A stretch of DNA of 64,000 nt from Gabonibacter massiliensis (GTDB lineage Bacteria > Bacteroidota > Bacteroidia > Bacteroidales > Marinifilaceae), in contig LN913013.1 of assembly GCA_001487125.1 (NCBI GenBank), forward strand, positions 2,260,048 to 2,324,047. Reading direction: 5' to 3'. Shown in pieces: positions 42,875 to 53,478 of this stretch (the stretch's first letter is position 1; each line of letters begins with the position of its first letter). The position numbers were made by a program, and so were the translations under genes. The notes beneath the pieces were generated by a model that was not told the origin of the DNA, searched no databases, and saw only the letters and a program-made list of their open reading frames with translations.

Positions 42875-44692
42875 TTATTCTGCGGTAGCGGCAGCTTTAT
42901 TTTTTCTTTTTCGTTCTGTCTCGTCAAGGATGATTTTGCGAAGGCGCATAGACTTGGGCGTAACCTCCACGTATTCGTCTTCCTGAATATATTCAAGAGC
43001 TTCTTCCAAACTAAATTTTACGGCAGGGGCGATGTTTACTTTATCATCGGAGCCACTGGCTCGCATATTGGTCAGTTTCTTGGATTTGCAGACATTGATA
43101 ACGATATCGTCCTGACGGGTACTTTCGCCGATAACTTGTCCGGCATATACTTCTTCACCCGGATCGATGAAGAAACGTCCGCGGTCTTGCAATTTATTGA
43201 TTGCGTAAGCGAAAGTATCTCCGGCTTCCATGGCGATAAGGGAGCCGTTGGTACGCATTTCGATCTCTCCCATATAAGGTTCGAAGCCTTTCAGGCGGTG
43301 GGCCATAACGGCTTCTCCGGCCGTCGCTGTCAGTAAATTGCTTCTTAGACCGATGATTCCTCTTGAGGGGATATCGAATGTAAGGTGAACCCGTTCATTC
43401 CGGTGTTCCATGTTGGTCATGGTACCTTTTCGACGGTTAACCATTTCAATCGCTTTTCCTGAAAGTTCCTCCGGTAAATCGATCGTTAACTCTTCGACGG
43501 GTTCGCATTTGACGCCGTTGATCTCTTTTATGATTACTTTGGGTTGTCCTACTTGTAACTCGTAACCCTCCCGGCGCATGGTCTCGATAAGAACGCTCAG
43601 GTGTAATACACCCCGTCCGAATACGACAAATGAATCGGCTGTTAATCCGGGTTGTACCCGTAAAGCAAGATTCTTTTCCAGTTCCCGGTCCAAACGTTCC
43701 TTGATATGGCGGGAAGTTACGTATTTACCGTCTCTTCCGAAGAAGGGAGAGTCGTTGATGGTAAATAGCATACTCATGGTCGGCTCGTCGATTGCAATGG
43801 GAGCGAGAGCCTCCGGATTCTCGAAATCCGCAATCGTATCGCCGATCTCAAATCCTTCGATTCCCACTAACGCGCAGATCTCGCCGCACTCTACTTCTTC
43901 CACTTTTTGTTTACCCATCCCCTCGAATATCATTAAATCTTTGATTCTGGATTTTACCATCGTTTCTCCGTCCCGCTTACATAACGTTACGGCCATTCCG
44001 GATTTTAGCTTGCCGCGGGTTAGTTTCCCGATGGCAATACGTCCCACGTAAGAGGAGTATTCCAGGGAGGTAATTAACATTTGTGGAGTTCCTTCCTGTA
44101 TTTTAGGAGCGGGAATATCTTTGATAATAGCGTCTAATAACGGGGTAATATCAGTTGTCGGCTTATGCCAATCCGTTGACATCCAACCTTGTTTGGCACT
44201 ACCGTAAACAACGGTGAAATCGAGTTGCTCTTCGGTAGCGTCCAAAGAGAACATAAGATCAAATACCTGTTCATAAACAAAATCCGGTCTGCAATTGGTC
44301 TTGTCTACTTTATTAACTACCACGATGGGTTTTTTACCTAAAGCAAGAGCTTTTTGAAGAACGAAACGGGTTTGAGGCATAGTTCCCTCGAAGGCATCTA
44401 CCAATAGGAGAACACCGTCGGCCATATTCAGAACGCGTTCGACCTCTCCACCGAAATCGGCATGTCCCGGTGTGTCAATGATATTGATCTTATAGTCTTT
44501 GTAATGAACGGATACGTTTTTAGCCAATATGGTAATTCCTCGTTCTCTTTCCAGATCATTATTATCGAGCAATAGATCGCCTTTGTTTTCTGTTTCTCTG
44601 AATAAATTTCCTTGGTAAATCATTTTGTCGACCAGTGTCGTTTTCCCGTGATCGACATGTGCGATAATCGCAATGTTTCTAATTTTCTGCAT
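42875..44692 (-). CDS. typA: Ribosome-associated GTPase TypA/BipA
   Basis: The 605-residue translational GTPase has G1 [14 protein letters not shown] near residue 11, G2 with [12 protein letters not shown]3 [15 protein letters not shown] near 74 and G4 [12 protein letters not shown] near 128. EF-G-like domains III and V follow ([31 protein letters not shown]), and the C-terminal BipA domain ends in a lysine/arginine-rich tail. It acts on ribosomes in assembly or stress adaptation. It has its own promoter upstream and a strong terminator downstream. Confidence 0.95.
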   Translation of the reverse strand: MQKIRNIAIIAHVDHGKTTLVDKMIYQGNLFRETENKGDLLLDNNDLERERGITILAKNVSVHYKDYKINIIDTPGHADFGGEVERVLNMADGVLLLVDAFEGTMPQTRFVLQKALALGKKPIVVVNKVDKTNCRPDFVYEQVFDLMFSLDATEEQLDFTVVYGSAKQGWMSTDWHKPTTDITPLLDAIIKDIPAPKIQEGTPQMLITSLEYSSYVGRIAIGKLTRGKLKSGMAVTLCKRDGETMVKSRIKDLMIFEGMGKQKVEEVECGEICALVGIEGFEIGDTIADFENPEALAPIAIDEPTMSMLFTINDSPFFGRDGKYVTSRHIKERLDRELEKNLALRVQPGLTADSFVVFGRGVLHLSVLIETMRREGYELQVGQPKVIIKEINGVKCEPVEELTIDLPEELSGKAIEMVNRRKGTMTNMEHRNERVHLTFDIPSRGIIGLRSNLLTATAGEAVMAHRLKGFEPYMGEIEMRTNGSLIAMEAGDTFAYAINKLQDRGRFFIDPGEEVYAGQVIGESTRQDDIVINVCKSKKLTNMRASGSDDKVNIAPAVKFSLEEALEYIQEDEYVEVTPKSMRLRKIILDETERKRKNKAAATAE

Positions 44693-44725
44693 TTTGCTCC
44701 TTTATGGTATTGTTCCAAATAGGGC

Positions 44726-44734
44726 GCAAAGGTA
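44726..44734 (-). promoter_or_regulatory. -7 promoter element of typA
   Basis: The minus strand reads TACCTTTGC, a full match to TAnnTTTG, 33 bases before the typA ATG. Confidence 0.6.
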
Positions 44735-44777
44735 ATGCATTTTATTGGAAAGTGAATCAGTTGGATATAAAAAATAT

Positions 44778-44805
44778 AAAAAAGGGACTTCGGAGTCCCT
44801 TTTTT
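44778..44805 (-). terminator. Intrinsic terminator after the aldolase gene
   Basis: GGGACT-TCGG-AGTCCC (44784-44799) forms a stable tetraloop hairpin flanked by six A and six T residues, so it can act in both directions. It lies 14 bases beyond the aldolase stop and upstream of the typA promoter. Confidence 0.9.
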
Positions 44806-44819
44806 ATGACGCGATAGAA

Positions 44820-45818
44820 TCAGCAATCAACGCGGTTTGCGCTTCCTAACACGTTAATTGTTTTGTGTTTATATAATTCCTTTAATGATTCGCGTGCCGG
44901 CCCGAGGTATTTACGCGGATCGAATTCTGCCGGTTTCTGGGCAAATACTTCACGAATAGCGGCTGTCATTGCCAAACGTCCGTCGGAATCGATGTTGATT
45001 TTGCAGACGGCTGATGTCGCTGCTTTACGTAATTGTTCTTCCGGAATACCTACGGCATCTTTTACGGCTCCCCCGTATTTGTTGATAATGGCAACCTTGT
45101 CTTGAGGAACTGAAGAAGAGCCGTGAAGTACGATCGGGAATCCCGGGATCCTTTTTTCTATCTCCTCGAGGATATCAAAGCGTAAAGGAGGCGGAATCAA
45201 AATTCCCTCTGCATTTCGGGTACATTGTTCCGGTTTGAATTTGTTGGCTCCGTGGGAAGTTCCGATAGAGATAGCCAATGAATCCACCCCTGTTCTTTTC
45301 ACGAAATCTTCTACCTGTGCAGGACTGGTATAGACGTGTTCAGCTGCTTTCACGTCGTCTTCGATTCCGGCTAAAACTCCTAATTCTCCCTCAACGGTTA
45401 CGTCGAATTGGTGAGCATAGTCTACCACTTTCTTCGTTAGAGCGATATTTTCTTCGTACGGGAGGGCCGAACCGTCAATCATGACAGAAGAAAAGCCCAT
45501 TTCAATACAAGATTTACATAATTCAAAGGTGTCACCATGATCTAAATGAAGGGCAATAGGTATATTGCATCCCAATTCTTTTGCATATTCGACAGCCCCT
45601 TGTGCCATGTAACGCAAAATGGTTTGATTGGCATATTTTCGAGCTCCGCTGGAGACTTGTAAGATTACCGGTGATTTGGTTTCTACGCAAGCTCCGATGA
45701 TGGCTTGCATCTGTTCCATATTGTTGAAATTGAAAGCCGGGATGGCGTATTTGCCTTCCATTGCTTTCTTGAACATCTCTCTGGTGTTAACCAGTCCTAA
45801 GTCTTTGTAATTAACCAT
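44820..45818 (-). CDS. fba: Class II fructose-bisphosphate aldolase
   Basis: The 332-residue zinc enzyme cleaves fructose-1,6-bisphosphate in glycolysis. It has IPIALHLDHGDTFE near residue 86 with the metal-binding histidine, VTVEGELGVLAGIEDD near 140, SLAISIGTSHGANKF near 180, and PIVLHGSSSVP near 229 with the next histidine. The C-terminal KYLGPARESLKELY is usual for this family. It has its own -7 element and terminator and is likely monocistronic. Confidence 0.95.
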   Translation of the reverse strand: MVNYKDLGLVNTREMFKKAMEGKYAIPAFNFNNMEQMQAIIGACVETKSPVILQVSSGARKYANQTILRYMAQGAVEYAKELGCNIPIALHLDHGDTFELCKSCIEMGFSSVMIDGSALPYEENIALTKKVVDYAHQFDVTVEGELGVLAGIEDDVKAAEHVYTSPAQVEDFVKRTGVDSLAISIGTSHGANKFKPEQCTRNAEGILIPPPLRFDILEEIEKRIPGFPIVLHGSSSVPQDKVAIINKYGGAVKDAVGIPEEQLRKAATSAVCKINIDSDGRLAMTAAIREVFAQKPAEFDPRKYLGPARESLKELYKHKTINVLGSANRVDC

Positions 45819-45842
45819 AGCTGATATTTTTTATAATCTGCA

Positions 45843-45851
45843 CCAAAGTTA
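45843..45851 (-). promoter_or_regulatory. -7 promoter element of fba
   Basis: The minus strand reads TAACTTTGG, a match to TAnnTTTG, 25 bases before the ATG. The rest of the gap up to 46050 holds nothing I recognise. Confidence 0.55.
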
Positions 45852-46050
45852 AGGATTAAAAACAGAGTTTTCCAAGAAAAACCGGAAAAAATTTCAAACG
45901 TTTGCGTAACCTGTTAATTTCATGTTGTCCGGAAATACAAGGATTGAAGATGGGAATTGAAATTCATACCCGATATCGCGACGCACCCCTGTTTGCAATC
46001 TTGTTAGAATGCCAGGTGTACGATTAGGTTGTCCCATGCGCTATCTTGTT

Positions 46051-46719
46051 TCACCATTCGATCTCTTCTAAACCATGTGCTTTTAAATAGGTATTGGCTT
46101 GACTGAAGTGGTGATTTCCAAACCATCCGCCCCGATTGGCCGATAAGGGAGAAGGATGAACGGATTTTAATACCAAATGGCGTTGCGTATCGATGAAAGC
46201 TCCTTTGCGCTGGGCATAGGAACCCCATAGCATGAAAACGAGGTGCTCCTTTTTTTCGGCTAATAGTTTGATAACGGCATCCGTGAACTCTTCCCAGCCT
46301 TTATTCTGGTGGGAGCCGGCCTGATGAGCCCTTACAGTCAAGGTAGCGTTCAGGAGTAGAACCCCCTGATCGGACCAGCGTTCCAAATTTCCGGAAGAAG
46401 GTATGGCTGATCCCAAATCGTTGTTGATCTCTTTAAAAATGTTTTGTAAAGATGGTGGTTGTTCTATTCCTTCCGGTACGGAAAAACAAAGGCCGTGAGC
46501 CTGTCCCGGCCCGTGGTAGGGATCTTGTCCCAAAATGACGACTTTCGTGTTTTCAACGGGACAATGGTCAAAAGCGTTAAAAATAAGTTTTCCCGGGGGG
46601 AATATTCGGTTATGCTTATACTCTTCTTTCACAAATTGAATGAGCTCTGAAAAATAAGGTTTTTCAAATTCTTCCTTTAAAAGGTCTTTCCAGGATTCTT
46701 CTATTTTAACGTCAGGCAT
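46051..46719 (-). CDS. ung: Uracil-DNA glycosylase
   Basis: The 222-residue family 1 enzyme removes uracil from DNA. It carries the water-activating motif [16 protein letters not shown] near residue 60, [17 protein letters not shown] near 116, [12 protein letters not shown] near 157 and the DNA-intercalation motif [10 protein letters not shown] near 188. Length and motifs are complete. Confidence 0.96.
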   Translation of the reverse strand: MPDVKIEESWKDLLKEEFEKPYFSELIQFVKEEYKHNRIFPPGKLIFNAFDHCPVENTKVVILGQDPYHGPGQAHGLCFSVPEGIEQPPSLQNIFKEINNDLGSAIPSSGNLERWSDQGVLLLNATLTVRAHQAGSHQNKGWEEFTDAVIKLLAEKKEHLVFMLWGSYAQRKGAFIDTQRHLVLKSVHPSPLSANRGGWFGNHHFSQANTYLKAHGLEEIEW

Positions 46720-46785
46720 GGTAGGTAGAATTTAGATTATAATTAAAGATTTAATGATTTACGATTGGGTGATTTTGAAAAGTCA

Positions 46786-47910
46786 TTATTTGACAGGCTT
46801 TATCTTTAGTTCAAAAAGTTTAGGCCAGCGTTTACCGGTAACATATAGGGTCCCTTTTTGGGCATTGTAGGCAATACCGTTCAGTACGTCATCATTTTCA
46901 TCTAACTTGCCGCTCTCCTCCTTTGTTAATAAGTCGGGCAGATGCAATTCTTGTTTGACGACCCCTGTTTGCGGATCGATAACGGCGATTCGATCGGTTA
47001 GCCAAACGTTGGCCCAGATCATGCCGTTTATGAACTCCAGTTCGTTTAGATTCAGGACGGGACCGTTATGGTCGAAAACCTCTACTCTTTTCAATATATT
47101 GAAAGTTTCCGGATCGAGGTGATAGAGGACATGAGTTCCGTCACTCATGATCAGTTTGTCGTCCATTGTGGTAATGCCCCAACCTTGAGTTTGGTAATCG
47201 AACGTGGTTTCCAGCGTGAAAGTATTCAGGTCGTAAACAAATCCTTTGTGTGATTTCCAGGTAATTTGATAAATTTTGTCTTTATAGATGGTTATACCTT
47301 CTCCGAAATAGGACCTGTCAAGGTGAAGGACGGATAGTATTTTATTGTTTTGAAGATCTGTTTTTCGTAAAGAGGAGGCTCCGTATTGTCCGGTTCCTTC
47401 GTACATGAAATTGTCGTGAAATACAAGACCTTGGGTGTAGGCGCGGTTGTCGTGAGGGAAGGTGTTTATAAGTTGGTAATCGAGAGATACAGGAGCTTTG
47501 TTTGGTTTAATGACGATCGGCATGGTAGCAATCCCCTGTCTCTGGTTAGGATGGAAAGCCATGACTTTTATCGTTTGGGTTCCGCATTTCCCTTCCGGGA
47601 TTTTGAAGATATACTCCCGGGTATTACTGTCTAATGTGGTGATCCTTGAGTTATTGTACAGGATATGAGAAGAATCGATTTTATATCGCTTGTCGTAAGC
47701 GAAATTTATTTTGATTTTCTCTCCGAATACACACGTGTCGTTTTTTTGAGGATAGATAATCTGGATGCTCTTGACGTATCTCGTCGTATTTTCCGGTGAT
47801 GGTTTCGCATTTGCCGAAACCGACGTTGCGTTTTTGTTTTTAGGCTTTGTCTCCGTTTTACACGAGATGAACACCAATGTAAATAATAATGCGTAGAATA
47901 TGTATGTCAT
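46786..47910 (-). CDS. Glutamine cyclotransferase-like lipoprotein
   Basis: The 374-residue product has a lipoprotein signal (LLFTLVFISCK). An Ig-like segment (residues about 48-130, IIYPQKNDTCVFGEKIKINF) precedes a five-bladed propeller of the glutaminyl cyclase type, with AYTQGLVFHDNFMYEGTGQY near residue 167, YFGEGITIYKDKIYQITWK near 200 and LNELEFINGMIWANVWLTD near 283. Such enzymes convert N-terminal glutamine to pyroglutamate on exported proteins. It lies 53 bases downstream of cysS on the same strand. Confidence 0.85.
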   Translation of the reverse strand: MTYIFYALLFTLVFISCKTETKPKNKNATSVSANAKPSPENTTRYVKSIQIIYPQKNDTCVFGEKIKINFAYDKRYKIDSSHILYNNSRITTLDSNTREYIFKIPEGKCGTQTIKVMAFHPNQRQGIATMPIVIKPNKAPVSLDYQLINTFPHDNRAYTQGLVFHDNFMYEGTGQYGASSLRKTDLQNNKILSVLHLDRSYFGEGITIYKDKIYQITWKSHKGFVYDLNTFTLETTFDYQTQGWGITTMDDKLIMSDGTHVLYHLDPETFNILKRVEVFDHNGPVLNLNELEFINGMIWANVWLTDRIAVIDPQTGVVKQELHLPDLLTKEESGKLDENDDVLNGIAYNAQKGTLYVTGKRWPKLFELKIKPVK

Positions 47911-47963
47911 TGATTTTTAATTATAATTATCTTCCTCCTGTGAAGAGGGTAAAAGAAGCCTCC

Positions 47964-49433
47964 TTATTCGAGGCTCCATTCGTATCCGTCTTTTGTATCC
48001 TTAATAAGGATTCCTGCATTTTTTAATTCGTCACGAATCTGATCGGAAGTGGCCCAGTCTTTATTTTGGCGTGCTACTTTCCGCACGTTCATCATCGCCT
48101 CGATTACTTTGTCTAAAGCTTGGTTGCTTGCCCCGGAATCCTCCTCGCTTTTTAATCCCAGAATATCAATTACGATGTCCTGGTATAGTTTTTTCAATTT
48201 ATCTAAATTTTCGGTGTTTATTTTTTCATGGCCTGCGCTGATCGAATTGATGATCCGTACACCGTCGAATAGATGGGAGATTAGAATAGGAGTATTCAAA
48301 TCATCGTTTAGCGCTTCGAAACATTCATTTATCAAGGAGTCCACATCTACCGTATTCTCTATTGACGGCTTCAGTTTATTCAATTGGTTGACGGCGGACA
48401 TAAGACGTTCGTAACCTTTTTGGGCTGCTTTTAATGCTTCGTTTGAGAAATCGAGCGGGCTGCGATAATGGGCTTGGAGAATAAAGAATCGAACCGTCAT
48501 GGGGGAGTAGGCTTGCTCCAATACGTCATTTTCTCCCGAGAAAAGTTGATCCAAGGTGATAAAGTTACCTAACGATTTCCCCATTTTTTGTCCGTTGATG
48601 GTTACCATATTATTATGCATCCAGTACCTTACGGCGTCGTGTCCGTACGCGGCCGCACTTTGGGCGATTTCGCATTCGTGATGAGGAAATTGTAAATCCA
48701 ACCCTCCCCCGTGGATATCAAACGTTTCTCCCAGGTATTTTTGACTCATACAAGAACATTCTAAATGCCAGCCCGGGAATCCTGTTCCCCAGGGGGAAGG
48801 CCACCGCATGATGTGTTCCGGGGAGGCTTTTTTCCAGAGAGCGAAATCCAACGGGTTTCTTTTTTCTCCTTGGCCGTCTAACTGGCGTGTATTGGAAAAT
48901 AACTCTTCTATTTTTCGGCCGGAAAGTTTTCCGTAATGGAATTTCCGGTTGTAGTGCTCTACATCGAAATAGATATTGCCGTTACTTTCATAAGCGAAAC
49001 CGTTATCGATAATCTTTTTGATTAACTCCTGTTGTTCTATGATGTGTCCCGAAGCGTGAGGTTCTATACTGGGAGGAAGTGTATTCAGATCTTCCATGTT
49101 TTTATGATAACGGTTGGTATACAATTGGACGATTTCCATCGGTTCCAGTTGTTCCAATTTCGCTTTTTTGCCGATTTTGTCCTCTCCTTCGTCCGCGTCG
49201 TTGACTAAATGACCTACATCAGTGATATTCCGGATGTATCTTACCTTATAACCCAGGTATTTCAGGTATCTGAAAAGCAAATCGAACGTGATAGCCGGAC
49301 GGGCATGTCCCAAATGAGCATCCCCGTACACGGTAGGACCGCATACGTACAATCCGACAAATGGAGGGTTAAGAGGTTCGAACAGCTCCTTTTTCCGGTC
49401 TAATGTATTGTATATCGTCAGTTTATTTTCCAT
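47964..49433 (-). CDS. cysS: Cysteinyl-tRNA synthetase
   Basis: The 489-residue class I synthetase has the HIGH-type motif [17 protein letters not shown] near residue 29, zinc-site residues in [12 protein letters not shown] and [10 protein letters not shown], and the KMSKS-type motif [13 protein letters not shown] near 266. The C-terminal DALR-like helical region ends [18 protein letters not shown] 49433 is used; an ATG five codons upstream is possible. A promoter element lies just upstream. Confidence 0.96.
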   Translation of the reverse strand: MENKLTIYNTLDRKKELFEPLNPPFVGLYVCGPTVYGDAHLGHARPAITFDLLFRYLKYLGYKVRYIRNITDVGHLVNDADEGEDKIGKKAKLEQLEPMEIVQLYTNRYHKNMEDLNTLPPSIEPHASGHIIEQQELIKKIIDNGFAYESNGNIYFDVEHYNRKFHYGKLSGRKIEELFSNTRQLDGQGEKRNPLDFALWKKASPEHIMRWPSPWGTGFPGWHLECSCMSQKYLGETFDIHGGGLDLQFPHHECEIAQSAAAYGHDAVRYWMHNNMVTINGQKMGKSLGNFITLDQLFSGENDVLEQAYSPMTVRFFILQAHYRSPLDFSNEALKAAQKGYERLMSAVNQLNKLKPSIENTVDVDSLINECFEALNDDLNTPILISHLFDGVRIINSISAGHEKINTENLDKLKKLYQDIVIDILGLKSEEDSGASNQALDKVIEAMMNVRKVARQNKDWATSDQIRDELKNAGILIKDTKDGYEWSLE

Positions 49434-49460
49434 GGTATTTTTAGTCATTTGTTTCGGATA

Positions 49461-49469
49461 ACAAAAGTA
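49461..49469 (-). promoter_or_regulatory. -7 promoter element of cysS
   Basis: The minus strand reads TACTTTTGT, matching TAnnTTTG, 27 bases before the ATG at 49433. Confidence 0.5.
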
Positions 49470-49546
49470 AGAAAAAAATAAAAAACAACTTCTCTATTTT
49501 TATAAAGTTTAAAAACAGGGGAAGAGAAGAGCCTGGGATAGGCGTT

Positions 49547-50356
49547 TTACTCCTGCGGCTTATACTTCAAGGCTTCCGGGATCAGGGCTTTTAATTGAGC
49601 GATCCGTTTTTCGTCTGCCGGGTGGGTGGATAAGAATTCGGCTTGTTTGCCTCCCCCTGCTGCTGCCATTCGTGACCAAAAGGCCGTGGCTTCATTGGGA
49701 TCGTAACCGGCCATTGTCATAAAGATCAGTCCCAAATGATCGGCTTCCGATTCGTGTTTACGTGAAAAAGGCAAGATGATGCCGACGTTGGCTCCGATTC
49801 CGATTACCTGTTCCAGTAACGCTTTTCTTGCTGCCCCCTGGGATTGGCCGAGTAATTCGCTTGCGGCAGTACTACCGTATTGAACCAATGCTTGTTGACT
49901 CATTCGTTCGTTGCTGTGATGGGCTACGGCATGAGCGATTTCGTGTCCCATAACGACAGCGATGCCCGCTTCGTTTTGGCAGTAGGGCAAAATCCCTTCA
50001 TAGAATACCACTTTTCCTCCGGGCATGCACCAGGCGTTGGGTTCATTGCTGACTACCAAATTAAATTCCCATTGGAAATTTTGAATTTCGGATTCTAAAC
50101 CGTGCTCTCTCAGGTATTGTTCCACGGCTTTGGATATGCGGGCCCCTACTTTCCGAATCCGGTTTTTGGCCGAATCGTCGCTCGATAATTTATTCTCTTT
50201 AATAAAACTGCTGTAAGAAGTCAGGCTGGTTTGTACCATCTGGTCTTCCGGAAATAAAATAAGTTGATGACGTCCCGTGATGGGTACGGTGGCACACTGG
50301 TACATCAATAGAAGGAAAGAGCCTAATAGGGTAATACGGGTAAATTTCTTTTTCAT
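49547..50356 (-). CDS. M48-family metalloprotease lipoprotein
   Basis: The 269-residue product has a lipoprotein signal ending in LLMYQC. The zinc motif MGHEIAHAVAHHS (HExxH) is near residue 134 and the third ligand is in HESEADHLGL near 204. PNAWCMPGGKVVFYEGI and FLSTHPADEKRI are typical of the YggG/LoiP branch of M48 peptidases. It is expected at the periplasmic face of a membrane, acting in protein quality control. No partner gene is adjacent. Confidence 0.92.
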   Translation of the reverse strand: MKKKFTRITLLGSFLLLMYQCATVPITGRHQLILFPEDQMVQTSLTSYSSFIKENKLSSDDSAKNRIRKVGARISKAVEQYLREHGLESEIQNFQWEFNLVVSNEPNAWCMPGGKVVFYEGILPYCQNEAGIAVVMGHEIAHAVAHHSNERMSQQALVQYGSTAASELLGQSQGAARKALLEQVIGIGANVGIILPFSRKHESEADHLGLIFMTMAGYDPNEATAFWSRMAAAGGGKQAEFLSTHPADEKRIAQLKALIPEALKYKPQE

Positions 50357-50569
50357 CGTTTGATTTCTTTTTTATTTCGAATGCTAAAATATAATACGTA
50401 CCTGAAAAATGCAATGTTTTTCAATAGAGAATCTTTCGGAAAAAATGAGTTACTTTTTGCCCGTTGGACAGCATCCCGTTAACAATCTATTTTTATTGGG
50501 GTAAAAGGTAATAGATAGATAATAGAAACAAGATTTTCTTTTATTGAATTATTTTGAGGGAAATACTCT

Positions 50570-50578
50570 TATTTTTGT
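50570..50578 (+). promoter_or_regulatory. -7 promoter element of the first MATE gene
   Basis: TATTTTTGT matches TAnnTTTG, 16 bases before the ATG at 50595. Confidence 0.45.
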
Positions 50579-50594
50579 GTTAAAATAAAAGGTA

Positions 50595-51911
50595 ATGAAT
50601 CGGAGAATTCTTCAATTGGCCGTTCCGTCGATTATATCTAATATAACGGTCCCGTTATTGGGTTTAGTCGATGTGGCTATCGTGGGGCATTTGGGTGCGA
50701 CTGCTTATATCGGGGCGATTGCGGTAGGAGGATTGCTGTTTAATATTTTATACTGGAATTTCGGTTTTTTGCGAATGGGTACGAGCGGGTTGACTTCGCA
50801 GGCTTATGGACGGAAAGACGCTTCGGCGGAAACGAGGGTTTTGGTACAGGCGGTTTGTGTCGGGTTGGTCTCTGCAATCGCCTTATTGTTGTTGCAATAC
50901 CCGATCGAGCGTTTGGCTTTTCACCTGTTGGATACCAGCGATGAGGTAGAACGGTATGCCGTAGCCTATTTTCGGGTTTGCATCTGGGGAGCTCCGGCTG
51001 TTTTGACTTTGTATGGTTTTAAGGGGTGGTTTATCGGAATGCAAAATTCCCGTTTCCCCATGTATATTGCTATTGCGGTGAATACGGTTAATATTCTGTG
51101 CAGCCTTTGTTTCGTTTTTGGATTTAAGATGAAGGTGGAAGGAGTTGCCTTGGGAACCGTGGTGGCCGAATATGGCGGCTTGGCCATGGCGGTAGTTTTA
51201 TGGGTGAAGAAATACGGCTATTTGCGGGTAAGGGTTGTTTTGCGGGAAAGTTTATATTTAACGGCTATGCAGCGTTTTTTCGCGGTGAACCGGGATATTT
51301 TTTTGCGTACATTCTGTTTGATTGCCGTAACTACTTTTTTTACTTCCACGGGGGCCCGTCAGGGGGACGTGATATTGGCGGTTAATACTCTGTTGATGCA
51401 GCTTTTTACACTGTTTTCTTATATTATGGACGGTTTTGCTTATGCCGGGGAAGCTTTAGCAGGCCGTTACGTGGGTGCTTGTAATTTAAAGCAATTGAAA
51501 CATGCTGTCCGTAATCTGTTCGCTTGGGGAGTCGGACTATCTTTGTTTTTTACTCTTTTATACGCAGTAGGAGGGAAAAATTTTTTAAGTATATTGACGG
51601 ATGATACGGAGGTCATACAGGCTTCGGCTACTTATTTTTATTGGGTTTTGGCTATTCCGTTAGCCGGATTTTCCGCTTTCTTATGGGATGGAATACTTAT
51701 AGGTGCCACTGCAACGAAACAGATGCTTGGGGCTATGTTGATAGCTTCATTCGCTTTTTTCTTCATTTTTTATACTTTTTCCGGGAGTACCGATAATCAT
51801 ATGCTTTGGCTGGCTTTTCTGGTCTATCTTTCTTTGCGGGGAATCATGCAAACGCTTTGGAGTCGTAAGATTTTTACACTGCAATATTTACAAAAAATAG
51901 GTTGTAAATAA
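50595..51911 (+). CDS. MATE-family efflux transporter (DinF-like)
   Basis: The 438-residue product has about twelve hydrophobic helices in two repeated halves. The first half shows IIGNITVPLLGLVDVAI-type residues and YWNFGFLRMGTSGLTSQAYG near 55. The motif RDIFLRTFCLIAVTTFFTS and the late PLAGFSAFLWDGILIGATAT are characteristic of the DinF branch of MATE exporters. It exports organic cations or related compounds by sodium or proton antiport; the substrate is not predictable. It is followed by a POT transporter with its own promoter. Confidence 0.88.
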   Translation: MNRRILQLAVPSIISNITVPLLGLVDVAIVGHLGATAYIGAIAVGGLLFNILYWNFGFLRMGTSGLTSQAYGRKDASAETRVLVQAVCVGLVSAIALLLLQYPIERLAFHLLDTSDEVERYAVAYFRVCIWGAPAVLTLYGFKGWFIGMQNSRFPMYIAIAVNTVNILCSLCFVFGFKMKVEGVALGTVVAEYGGLAMAVVLWVKKYGYLRVRVVLRESLYLTAMQRFFAVNRDIFLRTFCLIAVTTFFTSTGARQGDVILAVNTLLMQLFTLFSYIMDGFAYAGEALAGRYVGACNLKQLKHAVRNLFAWGVGLSLFFTLLYAVGGKNFLSILTDDTEVIQASATYFYWVLAIPLAGFSAFLWDGILIGATATKQMLGAMLIASFAFFFIFYTFSGSTDNHMLWLAFLVYLSLRGIMQTLWSRKIFTLQYLQKIGCK

Positions 51912-51977
51912 TTTTCGAGTGTTTCCGGATCATTTTGATCTATCGGTTTCGGGTATTGTCGTGTATTGTAAAAATGT

Positions 51978-51986
51978 TATTTTTGC
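51978..51986 (+). promoter_or_regulatory. -7 promoter element of the POT transporter
   Basis: TATTTTTGC matches TAnnTTTG, 33 bases before the ATG at 52020. Confidence 0.5.
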
Positions 51987-52019
51987 ACGGTTGGATGAAA
52001 ATTAGTAAAAATTAAATGT

Positions 52020-53414
52020 ATGAGTGTGACAACAGAAAAGAAAAAAGTGAAGTTCAGTAAAGCGTTTTGGGTTGCCAACACGGTCGAATTATTAGAGAGA
52101 GCGGCGTATTACGGTGTTTTTGTCGTAATCACCCTGTATTTGAGTAATGTATTGGGTTTTTCAGATATTCAGGCTGCTACTATCGCGGGAATATTTTCCG
52201 CTTGTTTGTATTTCTTGCCTACTTTCTCGGGAGCTCTTGCCGACAAAATAGGATTTCGTAAGTCCATGTTACTGGCTTTTTTGTTATTGACGTTAGGGTA
52301 TTTGGGATTAGGGGTATTTCCGACTTTTTTGGCTTCTACCGGATTGGTGGAATACGGATACGAAACTCGTTTTAACGGATTGCAGGATAGTAACTATCGT
52401 TACGGTATCTTGCCGATTATGGCTTTGATCGTTGTCGGCGGATCTTTTATTAAAAGTGTTATTTCCGGTACCGTGGCCAAGGAGACGGACGAGAGTACCC
52501 GAGCGAAAGGTTTTGCTATTTTTTACGGGATGGTAAATATCGGGGCTTTTTCCGGCAAGGTATTGGTGACGCCGTTAAGAGATTCTATGGGACATGAGGG
52601 GATGATCGTCTTGAATTATTTCTCTGCCTCCATGACATTTTTAGCTTTAATAGCTATTTATTTTATGTATAAAAGCGATAAACATGCGGGAGAAGGAAAA
52701 TCTTTCCGGCAGATATGGGTCGCTTTGATGAAAGTCTGTACGAACGCCCGTCTGCTTATTTTAATTTTAATCATTACGGGATTCTGGATGGTGCAACATC
52801 AGTTATACGCGACGATGCCCAAATACGTGATCCGGTTGGCCGGGGAAGGAAGTGCTATCGGGTGGTATGCTAACGTGAATCCGTTGGTGGTTGTGTTGAC
52901 GGTGAGTTTGATTACGCAATTGATGCGGAAAAAATCGGCATTATTTTCTATGACGGTAGGCATGTTTATTATGCCGGTATCGGCTTTATGTATGGCTTCG
53001 GGTAATATGTTGAGCAATAGTGAGATTGTTGGAATGCATCCGGTCGCTTTTATGATGATCGTGGGTATCGTGTTCCAGGGATTAGCTGAAGTATTTATTT
53101 CTCCCCGTTTTCTGGAGTATTTTTCTTTACAGGCTCCTAAAGGAGAGGAAGGGCTTTATCTCGGATTTAGCCATTTGCATTCGTTTCTCTCTTCTATTTT
53201 CGGTTTCGGATTGTCCGGATTCCTGTTGAGTAAATATTGTCCGGACCATGCTTTGTTTAGTAGCGAGGCGGAGTGGGCGGCGGCAGCTTCAAATGCTCAT
53301 TATATCTGGTATTATTTTGCCGGAATTGCTTTGGTTTCGGCTATCGCTTTGATCATTTACGGAAAAGTGGTACGTTACATAGATGCCCGGAAACAGGAGA
53401 TGGGTAACGAATAA
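52020..53414 (+). CDS. POT-family (proton-coupled oligopeptide) major facilitator transporter
   Basis: The 464-residue product has twelve or so membrane helices. The first helix carries ELLERAAYYGVF, the ExxERxxYY proton-binding motif of POT transporters, followed by FSGALADKIGFRKSM near 68. Long hydrophobic segments follow, and a late DHAL/EAEWAAAASNAHYIW region precedes the last helix. It likely imports di- or tripeptides, or a related substrate, with protons across the inner membrane. It is monocistronic, with a promoter upstream and a hairpin terminator at 53437. Confidence 0.85.
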   Translation: MSVTTEKKKVKFSKAFWVANTVELLERAAYYGVFVVITLYLSNVLGFSDIQAATIAGIFSACLYFLPTFSGALADKIGFRKSMLLAFLLLTLGYLGLGVFPTFLASTGLVEYGYETRFNGLQDSNYRYGILPIMALIVVGGSFIKSVISGTVAKETDESTRAKGFAIFYGMVNIGAFSGKVLVTPLRDSMGHEGMIVLNYFSASMTFLALIAIYFMYKSDKHAGEGKSFRQIWVALMKVCTNARLLILILIITGFWMVQHQLYATMPKYVIRLAGEGSAIGWYANVNPLVVVLTVSLITQLMRKKSALFSMTVGMFIMPVSALCMASGNMLSNSEIVGMHPVAFMMIVGIVFQGLAEVFISPRFLEYFSLQAPKGEEGLYLGFSHLHSFLSSIFGFGLSGFLLSKYCPDHALFSSEAEWAAAASNAHYIWYYFAGIALVSAIALIIYGKVVRYIDARKQEMGNE

Positions 53415-53436
53415 CTACGTAGTATATATCGGAATG

Positions 53437-53475
53437 AAAAGGTGTTTTTCCTAAATACGAGGAGAAACACCTTTT
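53437..53475. terminator. Hairpin terminator between the POT gene and the small secreted protein
   Basis: AAAAGGTGTTT (53437-53447) pairs with AAACACCTTTT (53465-53475), with CCT/AGG extending the stem inward. It lies between two convergent genes and can serve both. Confidence 0.8.
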
Positions 53476-53478
53476 CAT